Origin: an uncultured Pseudomonas sp.
GTDB taxonomy: Bacteria; Pseudomonadota; Gammaproteobacteria; Pseudomonadales; Pseudomonadaceae
Assembly (NCBI RefSeq): GCF_946885955.1
Contig: NZ_CAMPHI010000012.1
Location: 53,915-117,914, forward strand
Direction: 5' to 3'
DNA length: 64,000 nucleotides
In this document: one piece after another, positions 27,895 through 39,380 of the stretch
How positions within the stretch are numbered: the stretch's first letter is position 1
How the letters are laid out: each line of letters starts with the position of its first letter
Program-made: the position numbers and the translations under genes
Notes under the pieces: generated by a model
Databases searched by the model: none
What the model saw: only the letters and a program-made list of their open reading frames with translations
Told to the model about the DNA's origin: nothing

Positions 27895-29536
27895 ATACAC
27901 GCTCCTTGAATGGGGCGACGCCGATGCGGCGGAAGGTGTCGAGGAAGTTTTCTTCATCGCTACGTTGCTCCACATAGACCTTGATGATCTTGTCGATCAC
28001 ATCGGGCATATCGTCCTGGGCGAAGGAGGGGCCGAGAATCTGCGCCAGGCTGGCTTCGCGACCGGAGCTGCCGCCAATGGACACCTGATAGAACTCCTGG
28101 CCCTTCTTGTCCACGCCGAGAATGCCGATATGGCCGACGTGGTGATGACCGCAGGCGTTCATGCAGCCGGAGATATTCAGCTCGATATCGCCGATATCGA
28201 ACAGGTAATCGAGGTCGTTGAAACGACGCTGGATGGCTTCCGCCACCGGGATCGATTTGGCGTTGGCCAGGGAGCAGAAGTCGCCGCCCGGGCAGCAAAT
28301 GATATCGGTCAGCAAGCCGACGTTGGGCGTGGCGAAGCCTTGCTCGCGCAATTCGCCCCACAGGGTGAACAGCTGCGCCTGCTCGACATCGGCGAGGATG
28401 ATGTTCTGGTTATGGCTGTTGCGCACTTCGCCGAAGCTGTAGCGATCGGCCAGGTCGGCAATGGCATCCAGTTGCTTGTCGGTGACATCGCCGGGAGCGG
28501 TCCCGGTCGGTTTCAGCGACAGGGTCACGGCTACATAGCCGGGGCGCTTGTGGGCGAAGGTGTTGCGCTGGCGCCAGCGGGCGAAGCCGGGATGTTCGGC
28601 ATCCAGCTGCGCCAGTTCGGCGTCCTGATCCGGCAATTGCCGATAAGCCGGGTCGACGAAATGTGCGGCGACGCGTTGTACTTCGGCTTCGGTCAGGGTG
28701 GTCGGGCCGTCTTTCAGGTGCGACCACTCGGCGTTGACGCGCTCAGCGAACACTTCGGCGGTCAGCGCCTTGACCAGAATCTTGATCCGCGCCTTGAACT
28801 TGTTATCGCGGCGGCCATAACGGTTGTACACCCGCAGGATGGCGTCGAGGTAACTGAGCAGGTGCTGCCAAGGCAGGAATTCGTTGATAAAGCTGCCAAC
28901 CACCGGGGTACGGCCCAGGCCGCCGCCGACGGAAACGCGGAAGCCCAGCTCGCCGGCTTCGTTGTGTACCGCTTCCAGGCCGATGTCGTGCACCTCGATC
29001 GCGGCACGGTCGCTCACGGCGCCATTGACGGCGATCTTGAACTTGCGCGGCAGGTGGGTGAACTCGGGGTGGAAGGTCGACCATTGACGAATGATTTCGC
29101 ACCAGGGGCGCGGATCGATCAGCTCGTCCTTGGCCACGCCAGCGAACTGGTCAGTGGTGGTGTTGCGAATGCAGTTGCCGCTGGTCTGGATCGAGTGCAT
29201 CTGTACGGTCGACAGTTCGGCGAGAATATCCGGCACATCTTCCAGGTCGGGCCAGTTGAACTGCACGTTCTGACGGGTACTGATGTGGGCGTAGCCCTTG
29301 TCATAGTCGCGAGCGATCTTGGCCAGCATGCGCACCTGCGTGGAAGACAGCAGGCCATAGGGCACGGCGATGCGCAACATGGGCGCATACCGCTGAATGT
29401 ACAGGCCGTTCTGCAGGCGCAGAGGGCGGAACTCTTCACCTGAGAGCTCGCCAGCCAGATAGCGGCGGGTCTGATCGCGGAACTGCTTGACGCGTTCCTC
29501 AACGATCCGTTGATCGTACTCGTCGTATACGTACAT
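27878..29536 (-). CDS. cysI: Sulfite reductase, hemoprotein (ferredoxin-type)
   Basis: A 552-aa siroheme/[4Fe-4S] reductase converting sulfite to sulfide. Two ferredoxin-like halves are visible, and the cluster ligands appear as CCPGGDFC (~440) and GCMNACGHHHVG (~480), the arrangement of nitrite/sulfite reductases. No CysJ flavoprotein is adjacent, consistent with the ferredoxin-dependent enzyme of pseudomonads (PA1838). The DUF934 gene overlaps its end. Start at 29536 opens MYVYDEYDQRIVEERV, as in its relatives. Confidence 0.92.
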   Translation of the reverse strand: MYVYDEYDQRIVEERVKQFRDQTRRYLAGELSGEEFRPLRLQNGLYIQRYAPMLRIAVPYGLLSSTQVRMLAKIARDYDKGYAHISTRQNVQFNWPDLEDVPDILAELSTVQMHSIQTSGNCIRNTTTDQFAGVAKDELIDPRPWCEIIRQWSTFHPEFTHLPRKFKIAVNGAVSDRAAIEVHDIGLEAVHNEAGELGFRVSVGGGLGRTPVVGSFINEFLPWQHLLSYLDAILRVYNRYGRRDNKFKARIKILVKALTAEVFAERVNAEWSHLKDGPTTLTEAEVQRVAAHFVDPAYRQLPDQDAELAQLDAEHPGFARWRQRNTFAHKRPGYVAVTLSLKPTGTAPGDVTDKQLDAIADLADRYSFGEVRNSHNQNIILADVEQAQLFTLWGELREQGFATPNVGLLTDIICCPGGDFCSLANAKSIPVAEAIQRRFNDLDYLFDIGDIELNISGCMNACGHHHVGHIGILGVDKKGQEFYQVSIGGSSGREASLAQILGPSFAQDDMPDVIDKIIKVYVEQRSDEENFLDTFRRIGVAPFKERVYAANH

Positions 29537-29844
29537 ATATATCCTGTGGGTTCAGGCTATTGCTTTATTTAGACAGCTCAGTGGCCGTTGCGATGGTGCG
29601 GTCAATCCATCCGCGGCATTTTCAACGGCCGTTTCAGCGTTCTGCACACACGGCTGCGCACTCCCGGCGGAGGCGGGGGAAGATACCAGTTCAGACGGGA
29701 GGGCAAAAGTGATGTTTCTATATATGCACTTAACCAAAGGCACTAAGAAAACATCGCCGTTAGTGCGCAACTGCTTGAGCGGAAGACCTTTGTGGTCTTA
29801 ACTGGCTTGGCGAACCCTTCATACTCACGAGTAAGGACGTTGCC
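29537..29844. other. Gap upstream of cysI and the 37-aa gene
   Basis: This 308-base gap separates divergent genes and must carry the cysI promoter on the minus strand and that of the small membrane-protein gene on the plus strand. It is richer in A/T than its surroundings. I found no convincing gene, repeat or well-matched promoter pair in it. Confidence 0.5.
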
Positions 29845-29958
29845 ATGACCGACCATACCGAACCCAACGAACGAGACAGTACTGTCGATGCGCGAGCGAT
29901 TTTTGCGTTGATTCTGCTCGTCGTCGCCACCGCCGTGTTCTGGGTGAGCCAGCAGTAA
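29845..29958 (+). CDS. 37-residue single-span membrane protein
   Basis: ATG at 29845 to TAA at 29958 encodes 37 residues: a charged N-terminal half (MTDHTEPNERDSTVDARAIF) and one hydrophobic helix (ALILLVVATAVFWV, ~20-34) ending SQQ. AAGGA lies 8 bases upstream and a hairpin follows the stop. Too short for many gene finders. It does not match the cbb3-oxidase protein CcoM as I remember it. Function unknown; a small subunit or regulator of an inner-membrane complex is possible. Confidence 0.65.
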   Translation: MTDHTEPNERDSTVDARAIFALILLVVATAVFWVSQQ

Positions 29959-29979
29959 CCGATGCCGGGCGTTGCGCCA

Positions 29980-30000
29980 TACCTCCCCGATGGGGAGGTA
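29980..30000. terminator. Hairpin between convergent small genes
   Basis: TACCTCCCC-gat-GGGGAGGTA is a 9-bp perfect stem between the ends of the 37-aa gene and the DUF2970 gene. The T-tract is weak on both sides. Confidence 0.55.
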
Positions 30001-30013
30001 GCTTTCGGTGAGG

Positions 30014-30244
30014 TCAAACGCCGGCGAGGTGCAGCACCAGTTTGACCACGGCGAAAATCGTCAGTACGAACAGCAGGGTGAACGACACGCCGAGAATGAT
30101 GAAATGGCTGGGTTTGCCGCGTCGAAAGTCGCGGCTCCGGTTCTTGCCGCTCTGTACGCCGATCGCCGCGGCCAGAACGCTTTGCAGCATTTCCCGGAAC
30201 GTCAGGGGCTGGTCGTGATCGTTGTCGTCATGCTGTTCGCTCAT
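30014..30244 (-). CDS. DUF2970 small membrane protein
   Basis: A 76-aa protein with a polar N-terminus, the family segment LTFREMLQSVLAAAIGVQSGKN and one C-terminal membrane span (FIILGVSFTLLFVLTIFAVV). DUF2970 proteins are widespread in Proteobacteria without known function. AGGGGAC precedes the ATG at 30244; a GTG at 30274, touching the stop of the acetoacetyl-CoA synthetase gene, is an alternative. It is probably co-transcribed with that gene. Confidence 0.8.
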   Translation of the reverse strand: MSEQHDDNDHDQPLTFREMLQSVLAAAIGVQSGKNRSRDFRRGKPSHFIILGVSFTLLFVLTIFAVVKLVLHLAGV

Positions 30245-30274
30245 CGCAAGTCCCCTGGGTTGTCTGTCTGACAC

Positions 30275-32230
<1,956 letters not shown>

Positions 32231-32439
32231 ATCGGTTCCTCGTAATTCTTAGTGTGCCGGCCATTGGCCTGACTGAATTGCGCAAGCCTAGCGCCGGACA
32301 CCTGGCTTGCCTGAATGATTTCACCCTGCCATCGGCCTGTCCTGGGGCGCCGCTGTAGAGCCTTTGCTACGCGGCTAGCAGCTCTGCGTCGGCCCTGCTG
32401 GCAAGGCTTTACAGGGCGTAAAGAAAGCCTGACGTCAGC

Positions 32440-32575
32440 CTGAAGTGTAGGGCGGACATGTCGCAGGCTGTCCGCCATCGGTATCGTCCGCGGTGGACAA
32501 GGCTTCGCCATGTCCACCCTACGCATTGCTGTACAAGCCGTAGCCCGGATAAGCGTCAGCGCAATCCGGCTTATG
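32440..32575. repeat. REP-like repeat cluster between liuE and aacS
   Basis: The 361-base gap 32231-32591 has no gene. From 32447 it holds GTAGGGCGGACATGTCGCAG and, facing it, GGTGGACAAGGCTTCGCCAT (32493-32512), then GTAGCCCGGATAAGCGTCAG (32539-32558), a copy of the element at 27299. Members of the first family also occur near 906-935. I see nothing else in 32231-32440 except a possible liuE-aacS spacer promoter that I cannot define. Confidence 0.65.
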
Positions 32576-32591
32576 ACATTTGTTGAGTCCG

Positions 32592-33491
32592 CTACCGGCT
32601 TTGCAGTGCCCGCGCCACCCGCGAGCCATTGGGCTTGTCCAGCACCGCGCAGATGCGCTGACCGGCGGCGATCAGCTTGTCCATGTCGATCCCGGTTTCG
32701 ATGCCCAGGCCATTGAGCAAATAGAGCACGTCCTCGGTCGCCACGTTGCCGGTGGCCCCCTTGGCGTAAGGGCAGCCGCCCAGGCCCGCCACCGAGCTGT
32801 CGAATACGCCGATGCCTTCCAGCAGGCTGGCGTAGATATTGGTTAGCGCCTGGCCGTAGGTGTCGTGGAAATGCCCGGCCAATTTATCGCGGGCGATATC
32901 GCGGCCAACCACCTCGAACAGGTGTCGGGTCTCACCGGCCGTGCCGGTGCCGATGGTGTCGCCGAGGGACACTTCGTAGCAGCCCATGGCGAACAGCTCG
33001 CGGGCCACGCTGGCCACTTGCTCGGCAGCTACGGCGCCCTCGTAAGGGCAACCGAGTACACAGGAAACATAGCCGCGTACGCGTATGCCCTGTTGTTTGG
33101 CGGCGTCCATCACCGGTACGAAACGTTCGAGGCTCTCGGCGATCGAGCAATTGATGTTCTTCTGTGAAAACGCTTCGGAAGCGGCGGCGAACACCGCGAC
33201 TTCTTTTACGCCCGCCTGCACTGCGGCTTCGAAGCCTCTCAGATTGGGCGCCAAAGCCGCATAAGTGACGCCCGGAAACTGCTGGATCTGCGCGAAGACC
33301 TCGGCGCTGCCGGCCATCTGCGGTACCCATTTGGGCGAGACGAAGCTGCCCACCTCGATATAGCCGAGGCCCGCGGCGGACAGCTCATCGACCAGACGCA
33401 CCTTGTCGGCGACGCTGATCGGTTGTTTCTCGTTCTGCAAACCGTCGCGCGGGCCGACTTCGACCAGGCGGACTTGTTTGGGCAAATTCAT
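32592..33491 (-). CDS. liuE: Hydroxymethylglutaryl-CoA lyase
   Basis: A TIM-barrel lyase (299 aa) that cleaves HMG-CoA to acetyl-CoA and acetoacetate, the final step of leucine/isovalerate degradation. Visible are the N-terminal EVGPRDGLQNE motif, the HFHDTYGQAL metal-site histidines and the signature GLGGCPYAKGATGNVATED with its catalytic cysteine. The ATG at 33491 has AAGGAG 9 bases upstream. It is the last liu gene; a REP pair separates it from liuD. Confidence 0.95.
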   Translation of the reverse strand: MNLPKQVRLVEVGPRDGLQNEKQPISVADKVRLVDELSAAGLGYIEVGSFVSPKWVPQMAGSAEVFAQIQQFPGVTYAALAPNLRGFEAAVQAGVKEVAVFAAASEAFSQKNINCSIAESLERFVPVMDAAKQQGIRVRGYVSCVLGCPYEGAVAAEQVASVARELFAMGCYEVSLGDTIGTGTAGETRHLFEVVGRDIARDKLAGHFHDTYGQALTNIYASLLEGIGVFDSSVAGLGGCPYAKGATGNVATEDVLYLLNGLGIETGIDMDKLIAAGQRICAVLDKPNGSRVARALQSR

Positions 33492-33513
33492 TTTGTGACT
33501 CCTTTGGGGCAAT

Positions 33514-33590
33514 GGTGCGCACGGCGCACCCTGCGATTTGCAGCGATGCCCGCGATGTCATCGGTGTACGTAGGGTGCGCTGTGCGCACC
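33514..33590. repeat. REP inverted pair between liuD and liuE
   Basis: GGTGCGCACGGCGCACCCTG (33514-33533) and CGTAGGGTGCGCTGTGCGCA (33569-33588) are facing copies of one element, each itself hairpin-forming. The same pair in the opposite order lies between liuB and liuC. Confidence 0.85.
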
Positions 33591-33601
33591 GGATGCCATG
33601 C

Positions 33602-35557
33602 TTATGCTTCTTCCAGCTCCACCAGCACCGCGCCCTCGGCGACCATCTCGCCTTCCGCGCAATACAACGCCTTGACCACCCCGGCATGCGCAGCGCGAAT
33701 GCTGTGCTCCATCTTCATCGCCTCCAGCACCACCAGGGCGGTGCCGGCTTCGACGCTTTGCCCTGCTGTGACCAGGACGCGAACGATACTTCCGTTCATC
33801 GGTGCGCTCAGGCCGCCATGCTGGTGCTGACCGGCTTGCGCCTCGGCAATCGGGTCGACGCGCCGCACGCTGCGCAGTTCGCCGGCGAAATGCAAGTAAA
33901 GGCTGTCACCGCGGCGAATCGCCAGGTGCTGGCGGCGTACGCCGTCACGCTCGACCAGCAACTGTTCGCCGTGCAAGCGCACTTGGGGCTGCGCATCGTG
34001 ACGCAGGCGGACCACTTGCCGCTCGCCCTGGCAGAGCAACTGTACGTCGATCTCGGCGGGCAGGCCCAAACGCAAGCCCTTGCCCGTCGCCCAGGGCGAA
34101 TGGGCATCGTCGGCTCGCTGCCGACTAGTTTCGCTCTGCACAAATGCCTCGGCGGCCAACTGCCAGAACTCGGCGGGCAGCTCGGCAACGGCGGGCAGCA
34201 GTTGCGCCTCATGGCGCGGAATAAAGCCGGTATCCAGTTCGCAGGCGGCGAAGGCGGGGTGGGCCAGTACGCGCTGCAGAAACGCCAGATTGGTTCTGAC
34301 TCCACCGACGCAGGTTTCCGCCAGCATCGCCAGCAGACGCAGGCGGGCTTCTTCGCGATTCTCGCCCCAGGCGATCAGCTTGCCGAACATCGGGTCGTAG
34401 AACGGTGAAATCTCATCGCCCTCGCAAACCCCGCTATCGACCCGACGCCCCGGCCCGGCCTGGGCTTCGCGGTATAGGGCCAAGGTACCGGTGGCTGGCA
34501 GAAAGTCGTTGTCCGGGTCTTCGGCGTACAGGCGCACCTCGATGGCGTGGCCATGCAGCGGTACCTGATCCTGGGTCAGTGGCAGCGGCTCGCCACGCGC
34601 CACGCGGATTTGCCAGGCCACCAGGTCGAGGCCGGTGATTGCCTCGGTGACCGGGTGTTCGACCTGCAGGCGGGTGTTCATCTCCATAAAGAAGAAATCG
34701 CCGCGCTCGTCCAGGAGGAACTCCACGGTACCGGCACCGACATAGCCGATGGCTTGTGCGGCTTTCACCGCGGCTTCGCCCATGGCGCGACGCAGTTCTG
34801 TGGTCAGCCCCGGCGCCGGCGCTTCTTCGACCACTTTCTGGTGGCGGCGCTGGATCGAGCAGTCGCGCTCGTTCAGGTACAGGCAGTTGCCGTGCTGGTC
34901 AGCGAACACCTGGATTTCCACGTGGCGCGGTTTGAGCACGTACTTTTCCACCAGCATGCGCGCATCGCCGAACGACGATTGGGCTTCGCGCTGGGCGCTG
35001 AGCAGGGCCTCGGCCAACTCGCTTTCGCGTTCGACGACCTTCATGCCCTTGCCGCCACCGCCGGCGGCGGCCTTGAGCAGCACCGGGTAGCCAATCGTTT
35101 CGGCGGCGGCGCGGAAGGTTTCCACATCCTGGCTCTCGCCGTGATAACCCGGCACCAGCGGTACCCCGGCTTGCTCCATCAAGGCTTTGGCCGCGGATTT
35201 GCTGCCCATGGCCTCGATAGCGGAGGCGGGCGGGCCGAGGAAGATCAGCCCGGCCTGTTCGATGGCGTGGGCAAAGCCGGCATTCTCCGAAAGAAAGCCG
35301 TAGCCCGGGTGAATCGCCTGGGCGCCGCTGGCCTTGGCCGCCGCGATCAGTGCGTCGATACGCAGGTAACTCTCAGCCGCCTTGGCGCCGCCGAGATCGA
35401 CGCGGATATCCGCTTCGCGGGCATGCCGCGCATCCGCATCGATAGCGCTATGCACGGCCACAGTGGTGATGCCCATGGCTTTCGCGGTGCGCATGACCCG
35501 ACAGGCGATTTCCCCGCGGTTGGCGACGAGCAGGGTGTCGATGTGCTTGAGGCTCAT
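33602..35557 (-). CDS. liuD: Methylcrotonyl/geranyl-type acyl-CoA carboxylase, biotin-carrying alpha subunit
   Basis: The 651-aa alpha subunit of 3-methylcrotonyl-CoA carboxylase. It joins a biotin carboxylase domain (~5-450, with the ATP-grasp motif AAAGGGGKGMK and EMNTRLQVEHPVTE), a BT/linker region and a C-terminal biotinyl domain with AMKM (Lys615). The ATG at 35557 has AGGAG upstream. It follows liuC after 5 bases. With LiuB it carboxylates 3-methylcrotonyl-CoA in leucine breakdown. Confidence 0.94.
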   Translation of the reverse strand: MSLKHIDTLLVANRGEIACRVMRTAKAMGITTVAVHSAIDADARHAREADIRVDLGGAKAAESYLRIDALIAAAKASGAQAIHPGYGFLSENAGFAHAIEQAGLIFLGPPASAIEAMGSKSAAKALMEQAGVPLVPGYHGESQDVETFRAAAETIGYPVLLKAAAGGGGKGMKVVERESELAEALLSAQREAQSSFGDARMLVEKYVLKPRHVEIQVFADQHGNCLYLNERDCSIQRRHQKVVEEAPAPGLTTELRRAMGEAAVKAAQAIGYVGAGTVEFLLDERGDFFFMEMNTRLQVEHPVTEAITGLDLVAWQIRVARGEPLPLTQDQVPLHGHAIEVRLYAEDPDNDFLPATGTLALYREAQAGPGRRVDSGVCEGDEISPFYDPMFGKLIAWGENREEARLRLLAMLAETCVGGVRTNLAFLQRVLAHPAFAACELDTGFIPRHEAQLLPAVAELPAEFWQLAAEAFVQSETSRQRADDAHSPWATGKGLRLGLPAEIDVQLLCQGERQVVRLRHDAQPQVRLHGEQLLVERDGVRRQHLAIRRGDSLYLHFAGELRSVRRVDPIAEAQAGQHQHGGLSAPMNGSIVRVLVTAGQSVEAGTALVVLEAMKMEHSIRAAHAGVVKALYCAEGEMVAEGAVLVELEEA

Positions 35558-35562
35558 GGTTA

Positions 35563-36354
35563 TTACTCCTGCCAAGCCGGTTTGCGTTTGTCGAGGAACG
35601 CGCGCAATCCTTCCTGGCCTTCGGCGCTGACGCGGATGCGGGCGATGGCGTTTTCGGTGTAGCGGCGCAGGGCGGGGGTCAGTACGCCGCTGCCAACTTC
35701 GCGTAACAGGTCCTTGCTGGCCTGCATGGCCAGTGGGCTATTGAGTAGCAGATTGTCGACCCAGGCCTGCACGGCGGCGTCCAGCTCTTGCGCCGGGTAG
35801 CATTCGGCGAACAACCCCAGCTCGCGGGCGCGTTCGCCGCTGAAGCGTTCGGCGGTCAGGGCGAAACGTCGCGCCGCGCGCTCGCCGATGGCCTGGACGA
35901 CGAAGGGGCTGATTACCGCAGGCGCCAGGCCGATGCGCACTTCCGAGAGGCACAGCTGGGCATCCTCGGCACCAATGGCCATGTCGCAGCAGCTGATCAA
36001 GCCCAGGGCACCGCCGAAGGCCGCGCCTTGTACCACGGCCAGGGTCGGGATCTTCAGCTGGTAGAGGTTGTGCATCAGCTCGGCCAGCTCGCGTGAATCG
36101 GCCAGGTTGGCGTTGTAGTCCAGGGTCGCGGCATGTTGCATCCAGGCCAGATCGGCGCCGGCGGAGAAGTGTTTGCCACGGCCACGCAGGAGCAGAAAGC
36201 GCAGGCTCTTATCGGCCATCACCGCATCGAGGGCGAGAATCAGCTCACGGATCATCTCGGCGTTGAAGGCATTGTTCTTGTCGGCGCGGTTCAGCCAGAG
36301 GGTGGCGAAACCGCGTGGGTCTGTTTCGAGCTGGATGGTGCTGAAGTCGGTCAT
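35563..36354 (-). CDS. liuC: 3-Methylglutaconyl-CoA hydratase
   Basis: A crotonase-family hydratase (263 aa) turning 3-methylglutaconyl-CoA into HMG-CoA. The oxyanion-hole segments GKHFSAGADLAWM and GAAFGGALGL are present, with the catalytic glutamate in CLSEVRIGL. Two in-frame ATGs lie at 36360 and 36354; GAAG sits 6 bases before the second, which was chosen. Upstream frame runs into a REP element. Confidence 0.92.
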   Translation of the reverse strand: MTDFSTIQLETDPRGFATLWLNRADKNNAFNAEMIRELILALDAVMADKSLRFLLLRGRGKHFSAGADLAWMQHAATLDYNANLADSRELAELMHNLYQLKIPTLAVVQGAAFGGALGLISCCDMAIGAEDAQLCLSEVRIGLAPAVISPFVVQAIGERAARRFALTAERFSGERARELGLFAECYPAQELDAAVQAWVDNLLLNSPLAMQASKDLLREVGSGVLTPALRRYTENAIARIRVSAEGQEGLRAFLDKRKPAWQE

Positions 36355-36363
36355 GGTCATCTT

Positions 36364-36422
36364 CGTAGGGTGCGCTGTGCGCACCATTGTGTTGAAAAGC
36401 GGTGCGCGCGGCGCACCCTACG
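36364..36422. repeat. REP inverted pair between liuB and liuC
   Basis: CGTAGGGTGCGCTGTGCGCA (from 36364) and its partner GGTGCGCGCGGCGCACCCTA (36401-36420) are inverted copies of the element found between liuD and liuE. Nearly the whole gap between the two genes is repeat. Confidence 0.85.
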
Positions 36423-36433
36423 GTATTCCGGCC

Positions 36434-38041
36434 TTACATGCGGAATACGCCAAAGGTAGTTGGCTCGATCGGCGCGTTGAGGCTGGCGGACAGCGCCAGG
36501 CCCAGTACGTCGCGTGTCTGCGCCGGGTCGATAACCCCGTCATCCCACAACCGTGCGCTGGAGTAGTAGGGATGGCCCTGGCGCTCGTACTGTTCGAGGA
36601 TCGGCTGCTTGAGCTTGGCTTCTTCCTCGGCGGAGAAGTCGTGGCCGGCCCGGGCCGCCTGTTCGTGTTTGACCTGCACCAGCACGCCGGCGGCCTGTTC
36701 GGCGCCCATCACGCCGATGCGCGCGTTCGGCCACATCCAGAGGAAGCGCGGGTCGTAGGCGCGGCCGCACATGCCGTAATTACCAGCGCCGAAGCTACCG
36801 CCGATGATCACGGTGAACTTCGGCACCTTGGCGCAGGCCACCGCATTGACCAGCTTGGCGCCGTGTTTGGCGATGCCGCCGGCCTCGTATTTCTGCCCGA
36901 CCATAAAGCCGGTGATGTTCTGCAGGAACAGCAGCGGAATGCCACGTTGGCAGGCCAGCTCGATAAAGTGCGCGCCTTTCTGCGCGGACTCGGCGAACAA
37001 AATCCCATTATTCGCCAGAATCGCCACCGGGTAGCCGTGGATATGCGCAAAGCCGCAGACCAGGGTGGCGCCGAACAGTGCCTTGAACTCGTCGAACAGC
37101 GAGCCATCGACGATACGCGCGATGACTTCGCGCACATCGAACGGCTGTTTGGCGTCAGCCGGGATCACGCCGTACAGCTCGGCGGCGTCGAATAGCGGAG
37201 CGATGGGCGCGCGGCTGTTGAGTACACCGAGCTTGCGCCAGTTGAGGTTGGCGATGCAGCGCCGGGCCAGGGCCAGGGCGTGTTCGTCGTTGTCGGCGTA
37301 GTGGTCGGCCACGCCGCTGGTTTTGCAGTGCACATCGGCACCGCCCAGCTCCTCGGCGCTGACCACTTCGCCGGTGGCGGCCTTCACCAGCGGCGGGCCG
37401 GCGAGGAAGATGGTCGCCTGTTCGCGCACCATGATCGCCTCGTCGGCCATCGCCGGCACATAGGCGCCGCCAGCGGTGCAGGAGCCCATGACCACGGCGA
37501 TCTGCGGGATGCCCATGGCGGACATGTTGGCCTGGTTGAAAAAGATCCGGCCGAAGTGTTCGCGGTCGGGGAACACCTCGTCCTGGCGCGGCAGGTTGGC
37601 GCCGCCGGAATCCACCAGGTAAATGCACGGCAGGCGGTTCTGCTGAGCGATGGCCTGGGCACGCAGATGCTTCTTCACGGTCAGCGGGTAGTAACTGCCA
37701 CCTTTCACCGTGGCGTCGTTGGCCACGATCATGCATTCCACGCCTTCGACCCGGCCGATTCCGGCGACCACCCCGGCCGCCGGTACGTCTTCGCCATAGA
37801 CTTCGTAGGCCGCTAGCTGGCCGATCTCGAGGAACGGCGAGCCGAGATCCAGCAGGCGATTGATTCGTTCGCGCGGCAGCAGCTTGCCGCGGGACGTGTG
37901 GCGGTGCTGAGCCTTCTCGCCGCCGCCTTCGTGAATGCGCGCGAGCAGGGCGCGCAAGTCGTTGACCTGGGCAAGCATCGCCGCGCTATTGGCGGCGAAC
38001 TCGGGCGAGCGGGTGTTGATCTGGGTCTGCAGGATGGCCAT
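36434..38041 (-). CDS. liuB: Methylcrotonyl-CoA carboxylase, carboxyltransferase beta subunit
   Basis: The carboxyltransferase partner of LiuD (535 aa), a two-domain crotonase-like enzyme. Family segments include [22 protein letters not shown] near residue 40, [33 protein letters not shown] and [20 protein letters not shown]. The start at 38041 ([12 protein letters not shown]) has CCGGAGCC 8 bases upstream; a longer frame into the upstream repeats is not coding. It follows liuA after a 146-base gap filled with palindromes. Confidence 0.95.
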   Translation of the reverse strand: MAILQTQINTRSPEFAANSAAMLAQVNDLRALLARIHEGGGEKAQHRHTSRGKLLPRERINRLLDLGSPFLEIGQLAAYEVYGEDVPAAGVVAGIGRVEGVECMIVANDATVKGGSYYPLTVKKHLRAQAIAQQNRLPCIYLVDSGGANLPRQDEVFPDREHFGRIFFNQANMSAMGIPQIAVVMGSCTAGGAYVPAMADEAIMVREQATIFLAGPPLVKAATGEVVSAEELGGADVHCKTSGVADHYADNDEHALALARRCIANLNWRKLGVLNSRAPIAPLFDAAELYGVIPADAKQPFDVREVIARIVDGSLFDEFKALFGATLVCGFAHIHGYPVAILANNGILFAESAQKGAHFIELACQRGIPLLFLQNITGFMVGQKYEAGGIAKHGAKLVNAVACAKVPKFTVIIGGSFGAGNYGMCGRAYDPRFLWMWPNARIGVMGAEQAAGVLVQVKHEQAARAGHDFSAEEEAKLKQPILEQYERQGHPYYSSARLWDDGVIDPAQTRDVLGLALSASLNAPIEPTTFGVFRM

Positions 38042-38076
38042 CGATTGGCTCCGGTTTGCGTCTGTTTCTGATCGCA

Positions 38077-38174
38077 CCCACGCTCTGCGTGGGCGTGTCG
38101 CCAGGGACGCTCTGCGTCCCTGGATCGGACGCAGAGCGTCCGGTTCCAGGTTCCCACGCTGGAGCGTGGGAACC
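38077..38174. repeat. Cluster of four palindromes between liuA and liuB
   Basis: Four hairpins follow each other: CCCACGC-tct-GCGTGGG (38077-38093), CCAGGGACGC-tct-GCGTCCCTGG (38101-38123), GGACGC-aga-GCGTCC (38127-38141) and GGTTCCCACGCT-gg-AGCGTGGGAACC (38149-38174). The first and last share the core of the element at 751-772. They may stabilise or process the liu mRNA between liuA and liuB. Confidence 0.88.
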
Positions 38175-38187
38175 ACCAGCAAGCCGC

Positions 38188-39351
38188 TTATTTCGTTTCG
38201 TTGAACAGCTCGCGGCCGATCAGCATGCGGCGAATCTCGCTGGTGCCGGCACCGATCTCGTAGAGTTTGGCGTCGCGCAGCAGGCGCCCGGTGGGAAATT
38301 CGTTGATATAGCCGTTGCCGCCGAGAATCTGGATCGCCTCCAGAGCCATCTGGGTGGCACGCTCGGCGGTGTATAGGATCACCCCGGCGGCGTCCTTGCG
38401 CGTGGTCTCGCCACGGTCGCAGGCATTGGCCACGGCATACAGGTAGGCGCGGCTGGCGTTGAGCTGGGTGTACATGTCGGCGACCTTGCCCTGAATCAGT
38501 TGGAACTCGCCGATGCTCTGGCCGAACTGCTTGCGGTCGTGGATATAGGGCACGATCACGTCCATGCAGGCCTGCATGATGCCCACCGGGCCGCCGGAGA
38601 GGACCACGCGCTCGTAATCCAGGCCGCTCATCAACACGCGCACGCCGCCGTTGAGCTGGCCGAGCAGGTTTTCTTCCGGCACTTCGACGTCATCGAAGAA
38701 CAGCTCGCAGGTATTCGAGCCGCGCATGCCGAGCTTGTCGAACTTGTTGCCGCGACTGAAGCCCTTCCAGTCGCGCTCGACGATAAAAGCGCTGATGCCG
38801 TGGGGGCCCTTGTCCAGATCGGTCTTGGCATAGATCACGTAGGTGTTGGCGTCCGGGCCGTTGGTGATCCAGGTCTTGCTGCCGTTGAGCACGTAGCGGT
38901 CGCCTCTGCGCTCGGCGCGCAGCTTCATGGAAACCACGTCTGAGCCGGCGTTTGGCTCGCTCATGGCGAGGGCGCCGACATGCTCGCCGGAAACCAGCTT
39001 GGGCAGGTATTTGGCCTTTTGCTCGGCGTTACCGTTACGTTTGATCTGATTGACGCAAAGGTTGGAATGGGCGCCGTAGGAGAGGGCGACCGAGGCCGAG
39101 CCGCGGCTGATCTCTTCCATGGCGATGACGTGGGCCAGATAGCCGAGGCCCGAGCCGCCATATTCTTCTTCGACGGTGACGCCGAGCAGACCCATCTCGC
39201 CGAACTTCTTCCACATGTCCATGGGGAACTGATTGCTGCTGTCGATCTCTGCGGCGCGCGGCGCCAGCTCGGCGGCGACAAAGGACTGCACTTGCTCGCG
39301 CAGCATGTCGATGGTCTCGCCGAGGGCGAAGTTGAGGGACGGGTAGCTCAT
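38188..39351 (-). CDS. liuA: Isovaleryl-CoA dehydrogenase
   Basis: An FAD-dependent acyl-CoA dehydrogenase (387 aa) oxidising isovaleryl-CoA to 3-methylcrotonyl-CoA. The signatures [16 protein letters not shown] and [20 protein letters not shown] are clear, and the catalytic glutamate lies in [12 protein letters not shown], the position typical of isovaleryl-CoA dehydrogenases rather than the usual C-terminal one. It is the first catabolic gene of the operon, 29 bases after liuR. Confidence 0.95.
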   Translation of the reverse strand: MSYPSLNFALGETIDMLREQVQSFVAAELAPRAAEIDSSNQFPMDMWKKFGEMGLLGVTVEEEYGGSGLGYLAHVIAMEEISRGSASVALSYGAHSNLCVNQIKRNGNAEQKAKYLPKLVSGEHVGALAMSEPNAGSDVVSMKLRAERRGDRYVLNGSKTWITNGPDANTYVIYAKTDLDKGPHGISAFIVERDWKGFSRGNKFDKLGMRGSNTCELFFDDVEVPEENLLGQLNGGVRVLMSGLDYERVVLSGGPVGIMQACMDVIVPYIHDRKQFGQSIGEFQLIQGKVADMYTQLNASRAYLYAVANACDRGETTRKDAAGVILYTAERATQMALEAIQILGGNGYINEFPTGRLLRDAKLYEIGAGTSEIRRMLIGRELFNETK

Positions 39352-39380
39352 GGTTCCACCTATCTGAATCGTAATTAGGT

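Noticed and set aside
27677..29443. Open frame of 588 codons on the plus strand opposite cysI
   Set aside because: Shadow of cysI and the DUF934 gene, without a ribosome site or known motif.
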